Source of the DNA: Streptomyces umbrinus
GTDB lineage: Bacteria > Actinomycetota > Actinomycetes > Streptomycetales > Streptomycetaceae
Reading direction: 5' to 3'
Assembly: GCF_030817415.1 (NCBI RefSeq)
Contig: NZ_JAUSZI010000002.1
Location: forward strand, 10,391,501-10,455,500
DNA length: 64,000 bases
Within the stretch, counting starts at the first letter, position 1; every line of letters begins with the position of its first letter. The translations under genes were made by a program, and so were the position numbers. Below, in pieces: positions 50,816-60,181 of the stretch. A model generated the notes under the pieces. It was not told where the DNA came from. It ran no database searches and saw only the letters and a list, made by a program, of their open reading frames with translations.

Positions 50816-51106
50816 AGCGATGACGCGTTCCTCAAATTTGACTACCTGGGGTCAGGGTCGCCGAGGATACAGCACGAGTAACTCTCGGCGGCCATCGATT
50901 GGTGTGACACAGGCCACTCTCTCCAGGGGGTGTCGTCAGGTCCACCCGGCGGCCGAGGTTGTCCCCCGCCCGGACACGGGGGGTGGCGCCATGGTCGCCC
51001 AGGGTCGCTGATCCGTACGTTTCTTGAGGTCGGCGTTCCCCGCGGCCGGTCCGCCGCAAGCGCTCTTCCAGCCTGCTCCTCCAGTCTCCAGAACCGGAGT
51101 CCAGCC
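50816..51106. promoter_or_regulatory. Divergent SNF2/desaturase promoter region
   Basis: The 291 bp separate divergent genes and must contain both promoters. No perfect long palindrome and no extra gene were seen. Confidence 0.4.
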
Positions 51107-52150
51107 ATGCCCGAAAACGTCTCAGCCGTCGTGGAACGCCCTCCCAGGGTCTCCGCCGGAAGCGAGTTCACACCGCTCCTGCGCACCGTCAAGGGCCAGG
51201 GTCTCCTCGACCGCAGGCAGGGCTGGTACGCGCTGGCCATCGCCGGCAACGCGCTGGTCCTGGCCGGAATCGTCGCGGGCGTCGTCCTGATCGGCCACTC
51301 CTGGTGGGTGTTGCTCCTGGCGCCGCCGCTCGCCGTGATGTCCGCCCGTACCGCCTTCATGGGCCACGACGCGGGGCACTCCCAGATCGCGGGCAACCGC
51401 TCGGTGAACCGTCTCATCGGGCTCATCCACGGCAATCTGCTGCTCGGGATGAGCTACGGATGGTGGAACGACAAGCACAACCGCCACCACGCCAACCCCA
51501 ACCACATCCACAAGGATCCCGACGTCGTGGCCGACGTCCTGGTCTTCACCAGCGGACAGGCCGTGGACCGCAGCGGTTTCCGGCGCTGGCTCACCCGCAA
51601 CCAGGCCTGGCTCTTCTTCCCGCTCACCCTCCTCGAAGGCATCGCACTGAAGTTCCACGGCTTCCAGGACCTGCGTCGACAGCCTCCGCGGGAACGCGCG
51701 GTCGAGGGCTTCCTGCTGGTGGCACACGTCGCCGGGTACGTGACGCTGCTGCTCGGCTCGATGCCCCTCGGCGCGGCCCTCGTCTTCGCCGCGCTCCACC
51801 AGGCGCTCTTCGGGCTGCACCTGGGTCTGGCCTTCGCACCGAACCACAAGGGCATGGAGATGCCCGACCCCGATGGCGAGGGATGGGGGCATCTGCGTCG
51901 CCAGGTGCTCACGTCGCGCAATATCCGAGGGGGCGCCGTGACCGACTGGTTTCTGGGTGGCCTCAACTACCAGATCGAGCACCACCTGTTTCCGAGCATG
52001 CCCCGTCCTCATCTGAAGCTCGTCCGGCCCCTGGTGCGCGCACACTGCCGAGAGTTGGGTATCCCTTACGCGGAGACGGGACTCGTGGACTCCTACCGGC
52101 AGGCCCTGCGGCACATGTACGAGGTCGGGGAGCCGCTCAGGGTCGAGTAG
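51107..52150 (+). CDS. Membrane fatty acid desaturase
   Basis: The 347-aa integral membrane diiron enzyme is read from ATG 51107 (MPENVSAVVERPPRV). It has the three His boxes HDAGHS, HNRHH and QIEHHLFPSM, and hydrophobic helices (YALAIAGNALVLAGIVAGVV, LVAHVAGYVTLLLGSMPLG). It introduces a double bond into acyl chains, probably of membrane lipid. Upstream in-frame codons lack coding character. It is followed by a small membrane protein gene 105 bp on. Confidence 0.93.
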   Translation: MPENVSAVVERPPRVSAGSEFTPLLRTVKGQGLLDRRQGWYALAIAGNALVLAGIVAGVVLIGHSWWVLLLAPPLAVMSARTAFMGHDAGHSQIAGNRSVNRLIGLIHGNLLLGMSYGWWNDKHNRHHANPNHIHKDPDVVADVLVFTSGQAVDRSGFRRWLTRNQAWLFFPLTLLEGIALKFHGFQDLRRQPPRERAVEGFLLVAHVAGYVTLLLGSMPLGAALVFAALHQALFGLHLGLAFAPNHKGMEMPDPDGEGWGHLRRQVLTSRNIRGGAVTDWFLGGLNYQIEHHLFPSMPRPHLKLVRPLVRAHCRELGIPYAETGLVDSYRQALRHMYEVGEPLRVE

Positions 52151-52255
52151 GGGACGCGACTCAGGGTTGTATCAGGGTCGCGGCCTGGAACTGCTGGGAA
52201 CACGGACCCGTTCTCAAGACAGAGAGCGGCAGTGGCCGCGAAGGAGGCTACGCAC

Positions 52256-52438
52256 ATGTCGAAGAACGCGAAGATCGCCGTAGGGGGTGTGGCGGTCGGG
52301 CTTCTCCTGCTCATCTGGCTGCCCTGGTGGGCTGCCCTCCTGATCGTCCTGGGAGTTCCGACGGCAGCGTATCTGACGCTGGACCCCTCACAGCGGCGCA
52401 GGTTGCGCCGTGTGTCCCGCAAGGAGCTGGGCCGCTGA
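52256..52438 (+). CDS. Small two-helix membrane protein
   Basis: The 60-aa protein has ATG 52256 after AAGGAGG. A hydrophobic hairpin (IAVGGVAVGLLLLIWLPW, ALLIVLGVPTAAYLTL) is followed by a basic C-terminus (SQRRRLRRVSRKELGR). The function is unknown; it may be a membrane anchor. Confidence 0.75.
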   Translation: MSKNAKIAVGGVAVGLLLLIWLPWWAALLIVLGVPTAAYLTLDPSQRRRLRRVSRKELGR

Positions 52439-52631
52439 GGCGGCGCCGATCCGGTCGATTCCCTTCCAGAGCGCAGGAGTTGACCATGCCGCCGCTCACG
52501 GGCCCTGCCGAGGGTATGGCCCGGGAGCGGTCGCGCGCCCCTGCTCCACCCCACGCCGTGATCGCGTCTGCCGTCAGCCGGGCAGCACTTCGGACGCGGC
52601 CCCAGCTGCCCCGGAAGCTGTTCCACCGGGC

Positions 52632-53498
52632 TCAGCTGGGACGTACGGCTATCTTGTCCAGCGCGTCCAGCAGCCCGGGCAGTTCGGGCCCGCGGCCGAC
52701 CGGCAGAACCTCTCCGGGCTTCTCGTCGAGGAGCACGAAGGCGATGTCGTCGGTCCTGGCCACCATCGACCAGCCCGGCCCGTCGACCCGAAGCATCCGC
52801 GCGTCACCCGAGGCGAAGGACGACCGCACTCGGCCGAGGGGAGGTGCCGAGTCCACGTACGAGCGAGCCTCGGCCAGGACGCGCTGGACGCCGGTGAGAG
52901 GCACGCTCCCGCTGTCACCGGCCTCGCCGCCCTGGCCGGCCTCGTCGTCCTGCGTGTCCTGCGCCGGCGGTGCCTCGCCGTTCTGGCCGGCGAACTCCTT
53001 GTCGTCGATCTGCTCCCGCCACGCCGCCCACTGGAGGGCGATCTCGTCGGCGCCCAGACGCCGCTGAGCCGGGCCCCACGTGGACGTGTCCGGCGGGGAC
53101 AGGGGCGCCTGTTCCGCAATGTCGGGCGGCGGATCGTGCGGGGCGGGCACACCGGGCGCCGCCACGGCCACGGCGAGCGGCCACCCGGGCAGCGCCGCGA
53201 CCATCGAGCGCTCGTCCGGCGACAGGTCGTACTCCATGCCGCAGTCCCAGGACGCGATGGCGACAGCCACCAGCGACACGTCGTCGATGACAACCGTCCA
53301 CCGTGACCCGTCACCGTCCTGGCCGAGCACCAGGCCGTACCCGTCGGAGAGCGGCGCGAGCGCCAGAGCCGCACACGCCTCCGGGTAGTCGTCGCCCAGC
53401 ACGCTGGGGAACTGCGCAGGCGTCAAGAGCACCGCCGTCAGCACATACAGCGCGTCGTCGTCCCCGGCGGCGACGGCCTCATCGTCCGTCCCGGCCAT
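52632..53498 (-). CDS. Conserved hypothetical protein
   Basis: The 288-aa acidic soluble protein starts at ATG 53498 (MAGTDDEAVAAGDDDALYVL) with GGGGAGG upstream. There are two folded segments (about 15-110 and 190-285) joined by an Asp/Glu/Gly-rich linker (QDTQDDEAGQGGEAGDSG). No catalytic motif was recognised. Longer in-frame starts were rejected for poor N-termini. Confidence 0.72.
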   Translation of the reverse strand: MAGTDDEAVAAGDDDALYVLTAVLLTPAQFPSVLGDDYPEACAALALAPLSDGYGLVLGQDGDGSRWTVVIDDVSLVAVAIASWDCGMEYDLSPDERSMVAALPGWPLAVAVAAPGVPAPHDPPPDIAEQAPLSPPDTSTWGPAQRRLGADEIALQWAAWREQIDDKEFAGQNGEAPPAQDTQDDEAGQGGEAGDSGSVPLTGVQRVLAEARSYVDSAPPLGRVRSSFASGDARMLRVDGPGWSMVARTDDIAFVLLDEKPGEVLPVGRGPELPGLLDALDKIAVRPS

Positions 53499-53692
53499 CC
53501 CTGCCTCCCCATCGCTACGTCCGTCGGCGCACCCTAATGCGCCCCCGCGGCGCTTGTCACGGGTCCCGAATGCGTACGGAGCTGCGGTTGTCCCCCTGGA
53601 CGGGGGCGAAACGACCGCTGGTCGCCGCCCCGCCCGTCCCGCGTCCGTCCCCACCGGGGTCCGCCTCGGGATCGTCCTGGTACCCGCCGGCG

Positions 53693-54010
53693 TCAGGCGG
53701 CAGGCAGGCCCAGGAGCGTCCGGGCCACCGTCGCGGGCGACTCGTCGCGCTCCCGCGCGATCGCGATGACAGCCCGGCAGGCCAGCTCGTTGACCCCGAA
53801 CGACAGAGCCTCCGGCGACACCCAGGTCGCGGCCTCGTCGATCCCGTCCTGGTCGTCCTCGGCGCACGCCGACACGTACGCCGCGGCGGCCTCGAACAGG
53901 TTGTGGGTGCGCTTCTCCGGACGGCGCTTCGCCGGAGGCGGATGCTCCGGGGACGCGATCGGTCGCGGGCGTGAAGCGAACTTCCAGAGTCTGGCCAATA
54001 TGCCGGACAT
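53693..54010 (-). CDS. Small conserved hypothetical protein
   Basis: About 105 aa from ATG 54010 (MSGILARLWKFASRPRPIAS), chosen because GGGGGAAGG precedes it; an upstream ATG at 54055 has none. The basic N-terminus is followed by a helical domain (NLFEAAAAYVSACAEDDQDG, VIAIARERDESPATVARTLL). The function is unknown. Confidence 0.65.
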   Translation of the reverse strand: MSGILARLWKFASRPRPIASPEHPPPAKRRPEKRTHNLFEAAAAYVSACAEDDQDGIDEAATWVSPEALSFGVNELACRAVIAIARERDESPATVARTLLGLPAA

Positions 54011-54118
54011 GCGGGCCACCTTCCCCCTGTGCGGTTGCCGTAGCCGATCGCTCATGTACTGCTACTCAAAGTAGAGTTGAAGCTTCGACTTCAGAAGAGG
54101 GGCAGGGTCGTGGGGCGG

Positions 54119-54652
54119 TCACCGTCCACCCGGGTCAAGTGAGTCGATCATGGATCGCAGCCATGCCAGTTCGGCCCGGCTCGTGGCGCGCGCGATGGTG
54201 AGGATCCCGCGCCGGAACGGATCGTCCAACTCCTCGGCCCGCAGCGGTCGGTCACCTTCGTAGAAGAAGCTCGCCGGTTCCTCGAGGAAGGCGAGCCGTC
54301 GCCGCAGAACGGCGGCCTGGGCCGCGGCGTCGTCGAGGTGCCGGAGGAAGGCGAGCACCGTGAACCAGCGGTTCTCGTCGGTGATGTCGCGCTGAACGGG
54401 TTCCGTCAGCCTGCGGCGCAGTTCGCCCCTGCCGTCCTCGGTGAGCGTCAGGACGTGACGCGGGGCGGCCACCGTGCCCGGCTCCGTCGCGCGAGCCAGC
54501 AGACCGGCCGTCTCCAGTCTCTTGATCGCCGGATACAGGGTGCTCTCGGCCACGGGCCGCACATGGCCCGCGAGCGCGGTGATGCGCTTGCGCAGCTCAT
54601 AGCCGTGCAGCGGGGTGTCGTACAGGAAACCGAGGATGGCGAGTTCCAGCAT
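54119..54652 (-). CDS. PadR-family transcriptional regulator
   Basis: The 177-aa protein starts at ATG 54652 with MLELAILGFLYDTPLHGYEL, the PadR winged helix, then STLYPAIKRLETAGLL (recognition and wing). The C-terminal PadR dimerisation helices are present. It is divergent from an alpha/beta hydrolase gene across a perfect palindrome, so it probably represses itself and that hydrolase and responds to a small aromatic or similar ligand. Confidence 0.92.
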   Translation of the reverse strand: MLELAILGFLYDTPLHGYELRKRITALAGHVRPVAESTLYPAIKRLETAGLLARATEPGTVAAPRHVLTLTEDGRGELRRRLTEPVQRDITDENRWFTVLAFLRHLDDAAAQAAVLRRRLAFLEEPASFFYEGDRPLRAEELDDPFRRGILTIARATSRAELAWLRSMIDSLDPGGR

Positions 54653-54690
54653 CCCCGTATTCTGCCTCACTCTCGTGGTACATCGGAGTA

Positions 54691-54716
54691 ACAATACATC
54701 GGTTCCGATGTATTGT
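54691..54716. promoter_or_regulatory. PadR operator: 12-bp perfect inverted repeat
   Basis: ACAATACATCGG and CCGATGTATTGT are separated by TT. A further half-site-like TACATCGGAGTA lies at 54679-54690. The palindrome sits between the two divergent starts, close to where both promoters should be. Confidence 0.85.
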
Positions 54717-54751
54717 CCTGGAGAAGTATGCGACGGAACAGGGGAGTGGCG

Positions 54752-55507
54752 ATGAAGCAGGCCGAGTTCGACGGCAAGGGGAACTGGGTCCGCTGGACGG
54801 AGACGGCGGGTGACGATCCCGCGCGGGTGTACGTGCACGGCCTGGGGGCCGCATCGACCGTCTACCACGCCCACATCGCGGCGCGGCCCGAACTGGCGGG
54901 TCGGCGCTCCCTGTTCGTCGACCTGCCCGGACACGGCATCAGCGACAGGCCGGAGCACTTTGGCTACACGTTGGAGGACCACGCGGACGCGCTGGCGGCG
55001 GCGCTGGACGAGGCGGGCGCCACCGACGCGGAACTGATCGCGCACAGCATGGGCGGTTCCGTCGCCATCGTGCTCGCGCATCGGCGGCCCGATCTCGTCT
55101 CACGGCTGGTCCTCACCGAGGCCAACCTCGATCCGCGCCCTCCTGTCACCGCGGGCAGCAGCGGAATCGCCTCCTACGAAGAGGACGACTACGTCAACGA
55201 CGGCCACGCGCGCGTGCTGGAGAAGGTCGGCCCGCAGTGGGCGGCGACCATGCGGCTCGCGGACCCGCGTGCCCTCCACCGCACCGCGGCCGGACTCTTC
55301 CGCGGATCGAACCCCACGATGCGCCGCATGCTCGAAGGCCTTGCGATCGACCGGGTGTATCTGCAGGGCGCTCTCAGTGGTGAACTCAAGGGCAGGGAAG
55401 CCCTGGAGGACGCCGGAGTGCGCGTGGTGACGGTGCCCGGAGCGGGGCACAACGTCATGTTCGACGACCCGGCCGCCTTCGCCGCCGAGATTGCCGGGAC
55501 GGCCTGA
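54752..55507 (+). CDS. Alpha/beta hydrolase
   Basis: The 251-aa protein has ATG 54752 after GGGGAGTGGCG. It has VHGLGAAS (oxyanion region), a nucleophile elbow with Ser in LIAHSMGGSVAIVLAH, and a catalytic His in VTVPGAGHNVMFDDP. It is probably an esterase or C-C hydrolase. It is divergent from padR with the shared operator, so induction by a toxic or aromatic substrate is likely. Confidence 0.88.
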   Translation: MKQAEFDGKGNWVRWTETAGDDPARVYVHGLGAASTVYHAHIAARPELAGRRSLFVDLPGHGISDRPEHFGYTLEDHADALAAALDEAGATDAELIAHSMGGSVAIVLAHRRPDLVSRLVLTEANLDPRPPVTAGSSGIASYEEDDYVNDGHARVLEKVGPQWAATMRLADPRALHRTAAGLFRGSNPTMRRMLEGLAIDRVYLQGALSGELKGREALEDAGVRVVTVPGAGHNVMFDDPAAFAAEIAGTA

Positions 55508-55560
55508 GGTCGACGGAACGGTCTGAGGTCGACGGAACGGTCTGAGGCCGACGGGACGCC
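55504..55560. repeat. 19-bp direct repeat, three copies
   Basis: Two identical copies of CTGAGGTCGACGGAACGGT and one variant copy overlap the stop codon of the hydrolase gene. They lie between convergent genes. Confidence 0.8.
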
Positions 55561-55573
55561 CTGATACGCGGCC

Positions 55574-56182
55574 TCAGGGAAGGCGTACGGCCAGCGCGAG
55601 GAACCGGGAGTCCTCGTCCACGTACGAGGTCAGACGCCAGCCGGAGCCGGACAGGAGCGGGCGGAGATTGGGCTCCGCCCGCAGGTCGTCCGGTGTGATC
55701 TGCCGGCCTTGACGTGCCGCGAGGGCCGCCCGGCCGATCGGGTGGAAGAGGGCCAGTGTCCCGTCGGGTTTTACGACCCGCGCCAACTCCCGTAGGTTCT
55801 CCGAGGGGTTGGGCAGGTGGGCGATGAGGCCGGCCGCGAACACGGCGTCGAGGGACCCCGAGCGCAACGGCAGCCCCGCCACATCGGCGAGCAGCAACTG
55901 TCCGTCCCGGTCACGGCCCGCCCGTACCGCGGCCTCCAGCATGGCCGGGGTGAGGTCCGCGCCGAGGACCACTCCGGAGGGCCCCACGGCGTCCCTGAGG
56001 GGCGGCAGGGCACGACCCGTACCGCAGCCCGCGTCGAGCACCCGGTCGCCCTCCCGCAGCCCGAGTTCGGTGACGGCCGCCGCGTACACCGGACCGTCGT
56101 CGGGGAACCGGGTGTCCCAGTCGGCCGCGCGGGCCCCGAAGAACTCCTGGACATGCGTGTGGTCGTCGCTCATACACCGCAT
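55574..56182 (-). CDS. SAM-dependent methyltransferase (class I)
   Basis: The 202-aa protein has motif I VLDAGCGTGRALPPL and LPLRSGSLDAVFAAGLIAHL, typical of Methyltransf_11. The substrate is unknown. Start ATG 56182 or 56173 (MSDDHTHVQEFFGARA); the latter gives the more usual N-terminus. Confidence 0.85.
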   Translation of the reverse strand: MRCMSDDHTHVQEFFGARAADWDTRFPDDGPVYAAAVTELGLREGDRVLDAGCGTGRALPPLRDAVGPSGVVLGADLTPAMLEAAVRAGRDRDGQLLLADVAGLPLRSGSLDAVFAAGLIAHLPNPSENLRELARVVKPDGTLALFHPIGRAALAARQGRQITPDDLRAEPNLRPLLSGSGWRLTSYVDEDSRFLALAVRLP

Positions 56183-56352
56183 GATCTCGTACCGACGGGT
56201 GAGGGACGCGATCGAACGTCGACACGGAGCACGGCGCGGCGCGCATGTTCGAGCGTGACGCGATCGTTCCGGTGTACTGCTGCGCCAGATTCCACCACCT
56301 TTCGAAACGCGCCCCCTTCGTGCGCTCCCGGCAGGACTAGCGTCCCGGAGCC

Positions 56353-57126
56353 ATGGGACACCTGGACCACGCCACCTTCGGCTGGCTGACCCCCGCGCTG
56401 TCGTACGTGATGGCCTGCATAGGCGCCGCCCTCGGACTGCGCTGCACGGTCCGTGCGCTCGGTGCCTCGGGGCGGTCGCGCCGCAACTGGCTGCTCACCG
56501 CGGCCTCCGCCATCGGCACGGGCATCTGGACGATGCACTTCGTCGCGATGCTCGGCTTCAGCGTCAGCGGCACCGACATCCGCTACGACGTGCCACTGAC
56601 CATGCTCAGCCTGCTCGTCGCCATGGTCGTCGTCGGCGCGGGCGTGTTCGCCGTCGGCTACGGCCGCGACCGCGGCCGCGCGCTGGTGCTCGGCGGGCTC
56701 ACCACCGGGCTCGGCGTGGCGAGCATGCACTACCTGGGCATGGCCGCACTGCGGCTGCACGGCGACGTCAGCTACGACCCGGTGCTCGTCGGGATCTCCG
56801 TCCTGATCGCCGTGGTCGCGGCGACCGCGGCCCTGTGGGCGGCGCTCAACATCAAGTCGCCGATCGCAGTCGCAGTCGCCTCGCTCGTCATGGGCGGGGC
56901 GGTGAGCAGCATGCACTACACCGGGATGATCGCGGTCGGCGTGCGGGTCTCGCCCTCCGGCGACGTCCTGCCCGGGGCCACGGCGATGCAGTTCATCTTC
57001 CCCCTCGCCGTCGGCCTCGGGTCCTATCTCTTCCTGACATCGGCGTTCGTCGCGCTCTCCCCGACGGCGGGAGAGCGCGAGGCCTCCGCCTCGGCCCAGC
57101 GGCCCGTCGAGAGCGCCCTCCGCTAG
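56353..57126 (+). CDS. MHYT-domain membrane sensor
   Basis: The 257-aa protein has about seven membrane helices. The MHYT signatures TMHFVAML, SMHYLGMA and SMHYTGMI place conserved Met/His pairs near the outer membrane face, proposed to bind copper and sense gases. There is no GGDEF/EAL or kinase output domain, so it probably signals through a partner. It lies 62 bp upstream of the conservon, which suggests it feeds the conservon. Confidence 0.88.
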   Translation: MGHLDHATFGWLTPALSYVMACIGAALGLRCTVRALGASGRSRRNWLLTAASAIGTGIWTMHFVAMLGFSVSGTDIRYDVPLTMLSLLVAMVVVGAGVFAVGYGRDRGRALVLGGLTTGLGVASMHYLGMAALRLHGDVSYDPVLVGISVLIAVVAATAALWAALNIKSPIAVAVASLVMGGAVSSMHYTGMIAVGVRVSPSGDVLPGATAMQFIFPLAVGLGSYLFLTSAFVALSPTAGEREASASAQRPVESALR

Positions 57127-57188
57127 CGGAGGGCCCGGACCGGCGCCCCGGAGAGCGCGTCCACCGAACCACTCCGAGCGAGGAGGCC

Positions 57189-59741
57189 ATGCGTACACCC
57201 CGTAGGACCCCGACAGACGGCTCCCAGACACCGCTCAACCCGGTGCGGGGCCGCCGCGCGCACGCCGGACCGCCGGCCGACGAGGGCTCCGGCCCCGAGG
57301 AATCCGCCGACACGGAGTTCATTGACGCACCCACGCGCGCGGGAGGTTGGAGCCTGCGTCCCCGGACCGTGCGGGCGAAGATCGTCTGCCTGCTGATGGT
57401 GCCCGTCGTCTCCCTGCTCGCCCTCTGGGCGTACGCCACCGTCACGACCGCCCAGGACGTCTCCAGGCTGCGCCAGTTGCAGCGCGTGGACTCCCAGGTG
57501 CGTGCCCCGGTCGCCGCGGCCGTCGCCGCGCTCCAGGAAGAACGGGCGGCGGCCGTCGGCTACGCGACCGAACCCGCCGCCGACCGTGCGAGCGACCTCA
57601 AGAGGCTGACGGCACGCACCGACCGGGCCGTGGTGAAACTCCGGCTCGGGGACGACAGCACCGTCGCCGACAGCGAGGAGCTGCCCTCCGGGGTGGCCGA
57701 ACGCCTCGAAACCTTCGTCTCCGGAGCCGAACAGCTCCGCTCCCTGCGGACCGCCGTACTCGACCGGAGGGCCGGCTGGCACGAGACGCACGAGCGGTAC
57801 ACCAAGACCATCTCGATGGCCTTCTCGGTGGGCGGAGCGCTCACCGGCATCCAGGACGCGGAGATCGGCTCCGACGCGCGCGTGCTGCTCGAGTTCTCCC
57901 GGGCGGGTGAGGCCCTCGCGCAGGAGGACGCGGTACTCACGGGTGCCCGGCTCGCCGGAACCCTCGACGGGCAGCGGCTCCGGATGTTCACCGGCGCGGT
58001 CGACACCCGCAGGCTGCTCACCGAGTCGGCCGTCGCCGATCTGCGCGGCTCCGAACGAGTCGCCTGGCAGAACCTCGTGGAGGGCAGCGCGTACGCCGAC
58101 GTACACGCCGTCGAGAACGACGTGCTGGCGGCCGGTCCGGGCGGCAGGGCGCTCGGCGCCGCGCCCGAGGAGACCTGGAACGCGGCACACGCGCGCGTGC
58201 AGGGCGACATGCGAACGATCGAGGCGGACGCCGGCAGCGGTGTCGCGGACCGGGCCGATCCGCTCAGCCGCGGTCTGCTCGCCCCGGCCGGTGCCGCTGT
58301 TCTGCTGGGACTCGTCGCCGTGGCCGCGTCGCTCGTCATCTCCGTACGCATCGGACGCGGCCTCGTCATCGAGCTGGTGAGTCTGCGCAACACCGCACTG
58401 GAGATCGCCCGGCGCAAACTCCCGCAGGCCATACGGAAACTGCGCGCGGGGGAGGAGATCGACGTCCGTGCCGAAGCTCCGCCGGGACCACCCGCGGAGG
58501 ACGAGGCGGGACAGGTCGCGGAAGCCCTGACCACCGTGCACCGGGCCGCCCTGCGCGCCGCGGTCGAGCGCGCCGAACTCGCCAGCGGCATCTCCGGGGT
58601 CTTCGTCAACCTCGCCCGCCGCAGCCAGGTGCTCGTCCACCGCCAACTGAGCCTGCTGGACGCCATGGAACGCCGCTCCGACGACCCGAACGAGCTGAGC
58701 GACCTCTTCCGGCTCGATCACCTCACCACCCGCATGCGACGCCACGCGGAGAGCCTGATCATCCTCTCCGGAGCCGCTCCCGGCCGTGCCTGGCGCATGC
58801 CGGTCTCCCTGACGAACGTGGTCCGTGCCGCTGTCTCCGAAGTCGAGGACTACGCGCGCGTGGAGGTGCGACAGCTCCCGGAGACCTCGGTCGTCGGAGC
58901 CGCGGTGGCGGACCTCACGCACCTGCTGGCCGAAATCGTCGAGAACGCCGCCCAGTTCTCACCACCCCACACCCGGGTGCGCGTGACCGGAGAGCCGGTC
59001 GGCAACGGCTACGCCGTGGAGGTCGAGGACCGGGGGCTCGGTATGGGCAAGGAGACACTCGCCGAGGCCAACCGCCGCATCGAGCAGTCCGAGGCACTCG
59101 ACCTCTTCGACAGCGACCGGCTCGGCCTCTTCGTGGTCAGCAGGCTCGCGGCCCGCCACGGCATCAAGGTCCACCTGCGGACCTCGCCCTACGGAGGCAC
59201 CACCGCGGTCGTCCTGCTGCCCACGCCACTCCTGCAGGCCGCCGCGGAGGAACGTTCCGGTGGCCGCCGGGCGGACCCGGAGAAGGCCGCGGAACGGACG
59301 TACGCGCGCGTGCCCGGCCCCGCCCGGAAACGCGACTCCGTAGAGGCACCGTCGGTAGAGGCGCTGAACGAGCGGCCGGCCCTGGTGCCCCCCATACCGA
59401 TCGAGGCGGAAGCCTCCTCCGAAGGCGAACGCGAAAGCCGAACGCCGCCAGGCGTCACCACCCTGCGCCTGCACCGACCCGAGGACGACACCGTGGAATC
59501 CGACGAACTCCCACGGCGTGTACGACAAGCCAGCCTCGCCCCGCAACTGCGCGAAGGACGGCCCGACGAGCCCGCGGAAGCACCGCCTCGGACGGACGAC
59601 GAACGCACCCCCGAGGCGGTACGGGACCGCATGGCGGCCTATCGCGCGGGGTGGACCCGCGGCGGCGGCCGGGCACCCGGCCTCGGCGTCACCCCCGACC
59701 CCGTAGCGGGCAGCGACAGCAGCGAAGGAGACCCCGCATGA
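57189..59741 (+). CDS. cvnA: Conservon sensor histidine-kinase-like protein
   Basis: The 850-aa protein has ATG 57189 after AGGAGG. Membrane helices lie at about 63-84 (IVCLLMVPVVSLLALWAYA) and 360-387, enclosing an extracellular nitrate/methyl-accepting-type domain. A HATPase_c domain follows, with N-box AEIVENAAQFSPP (about 577-592) and VEDRGLGMG (about 611). The long disordered C-terminus is charged. CvnA works with the roadblock, DUF742 and GTPase proteins downstream, a membrane complex likened to eukaryotic GPCR systems. The stop overlaps cvnB. Confidence 0.93.
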   Translation: MRTPRRTPTDGSQTPLNPVRGRRAHAGPPADEGSGPEESADTEFIDAPTRAGGWSLRPRTVRAKIVCLLMVPVVSLLALWAYATVTTAQDVSRLRQLQRVDSQVRAPVAAAVAALQEERAAAVGYATEPAADRASDLKRLTARTDRAVVKLRLGDDSTVADSEELPSGVAERLETFVSGAEQLRSLRTAVLDRRAGWHETHERYTKTISMAFSVGGALTGIQDAEIGSDARVLLEFSRAGEALAQEDAVLTGARLAGTLDGQRLRMFTGAVDTRRLLTESAVADLRGSERVAWQNLVEGSAYADVHAVENDVLAAGPGGRALGAAPEETWNAAHARVQGDMRTIEADAGSGVADRADPLSRGLLAPAGAAVLLGLVAVAASLVISVRIGRGLVIELVSLRNTALEIARRKLPQAIRKLRAGEEIDVRAEAPPGPPAEDEAGQVAEALTTVHRAALRAAVERAELASGISGVFVNLARRSQVLVHRQLSLLDAMERRSDDPNELSDLFRLDHLTTRMRRHAESLIILSGAAPGRAWRMPVSLTNVVRAAVSEVEDYARVEVRQLPETSVVGAAVADLTHLLAEIVENAAQFSPPHTRVRVTGEPVGNGYAVEVEDRGLGMGKETLAEANRRIEQSEALDLFDSDRLGLFVVSRLAARHGIKVHLRTSPYGGTTAVVLLPTPLLQAAAEERSGGRRADPEKAAERTYARVPGPARKRDSVEAPSVEALNERPALVPPIPIEAEASSEGERESRTPPGVTTLRLHRPEDDTVESDELPRRVRQASLAPQLREGRPDEPAEAPPRTDDERTPEAVRDRMAAYRAGWTRGGGRAPGLGVTPDPVAGSDSSEGDPA

Positions 59742-60175
59742 TCCAGGAACCGGGCATGGGGACCGCCCAGCGGTCCGGCGAACTCGACTGGCTGCTGGAC
59801 GACTTGGCGCTGCGCGTCGCCGAAGTGCGGCATGCCGTCGTGCTGTCCAACGACGGCCTCGCGGTCGGCGCGTCCAGCGAACTCCGGCGCGAGGACGCGG
59901 AGCATCTCGCCGCGATCGCCTCCGGCTTCCACAGCCTGGCCAAGGGGGCAGGCCGTCACTTCGGCGCCGGTGGCGTACGCCAGACCATGGTGGAGATGGA
60001 CGACGGCTTCCTGTTCGTGGCGGCCGCCGGAGAAGGCTCCTGCCTCGCCGTCCTGAGCGCCGTAACGGCCGACATCGGCCTGGTCGCCTATGAGATGGCG
60101 CTCCTGGTCAAACGGGTGGGGGAGCACCTCTACTCGGCTCCCCGCACAGCCGCTCACCCGCCCGCGGCCAGGTGA
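59738..60175 (+). CDS. cvnB: Roadblock/LC7 protein
   Basis: The 145-aa protein overlaps cvnA by ATGA. A roadblock fold is seen in LDWLLDDLALRVAEVRHAVV, LSNDGLAVGASS and HLAAIASGFHSLAKGAGRHF. It is likely a regulator of the CvnD GTPase at the membrane. A close paralogue is encoded at 62,034. Confidence 0.93.
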   Translation: MIQEPGMGTAQRSGELDWLLDDLALRVAEVRHAVVLSNDGLAVGASSELRREDAEHLAAIASGFHSLAKGAGRHFGAGGVRQTMVEMDDGFLFVAAAGEGSCLAVLSAVTADIGLVAYEMALLVKRVGEHLYSAPRTAAHPPAAR

Positions 60176-60181
60176 GCGACG

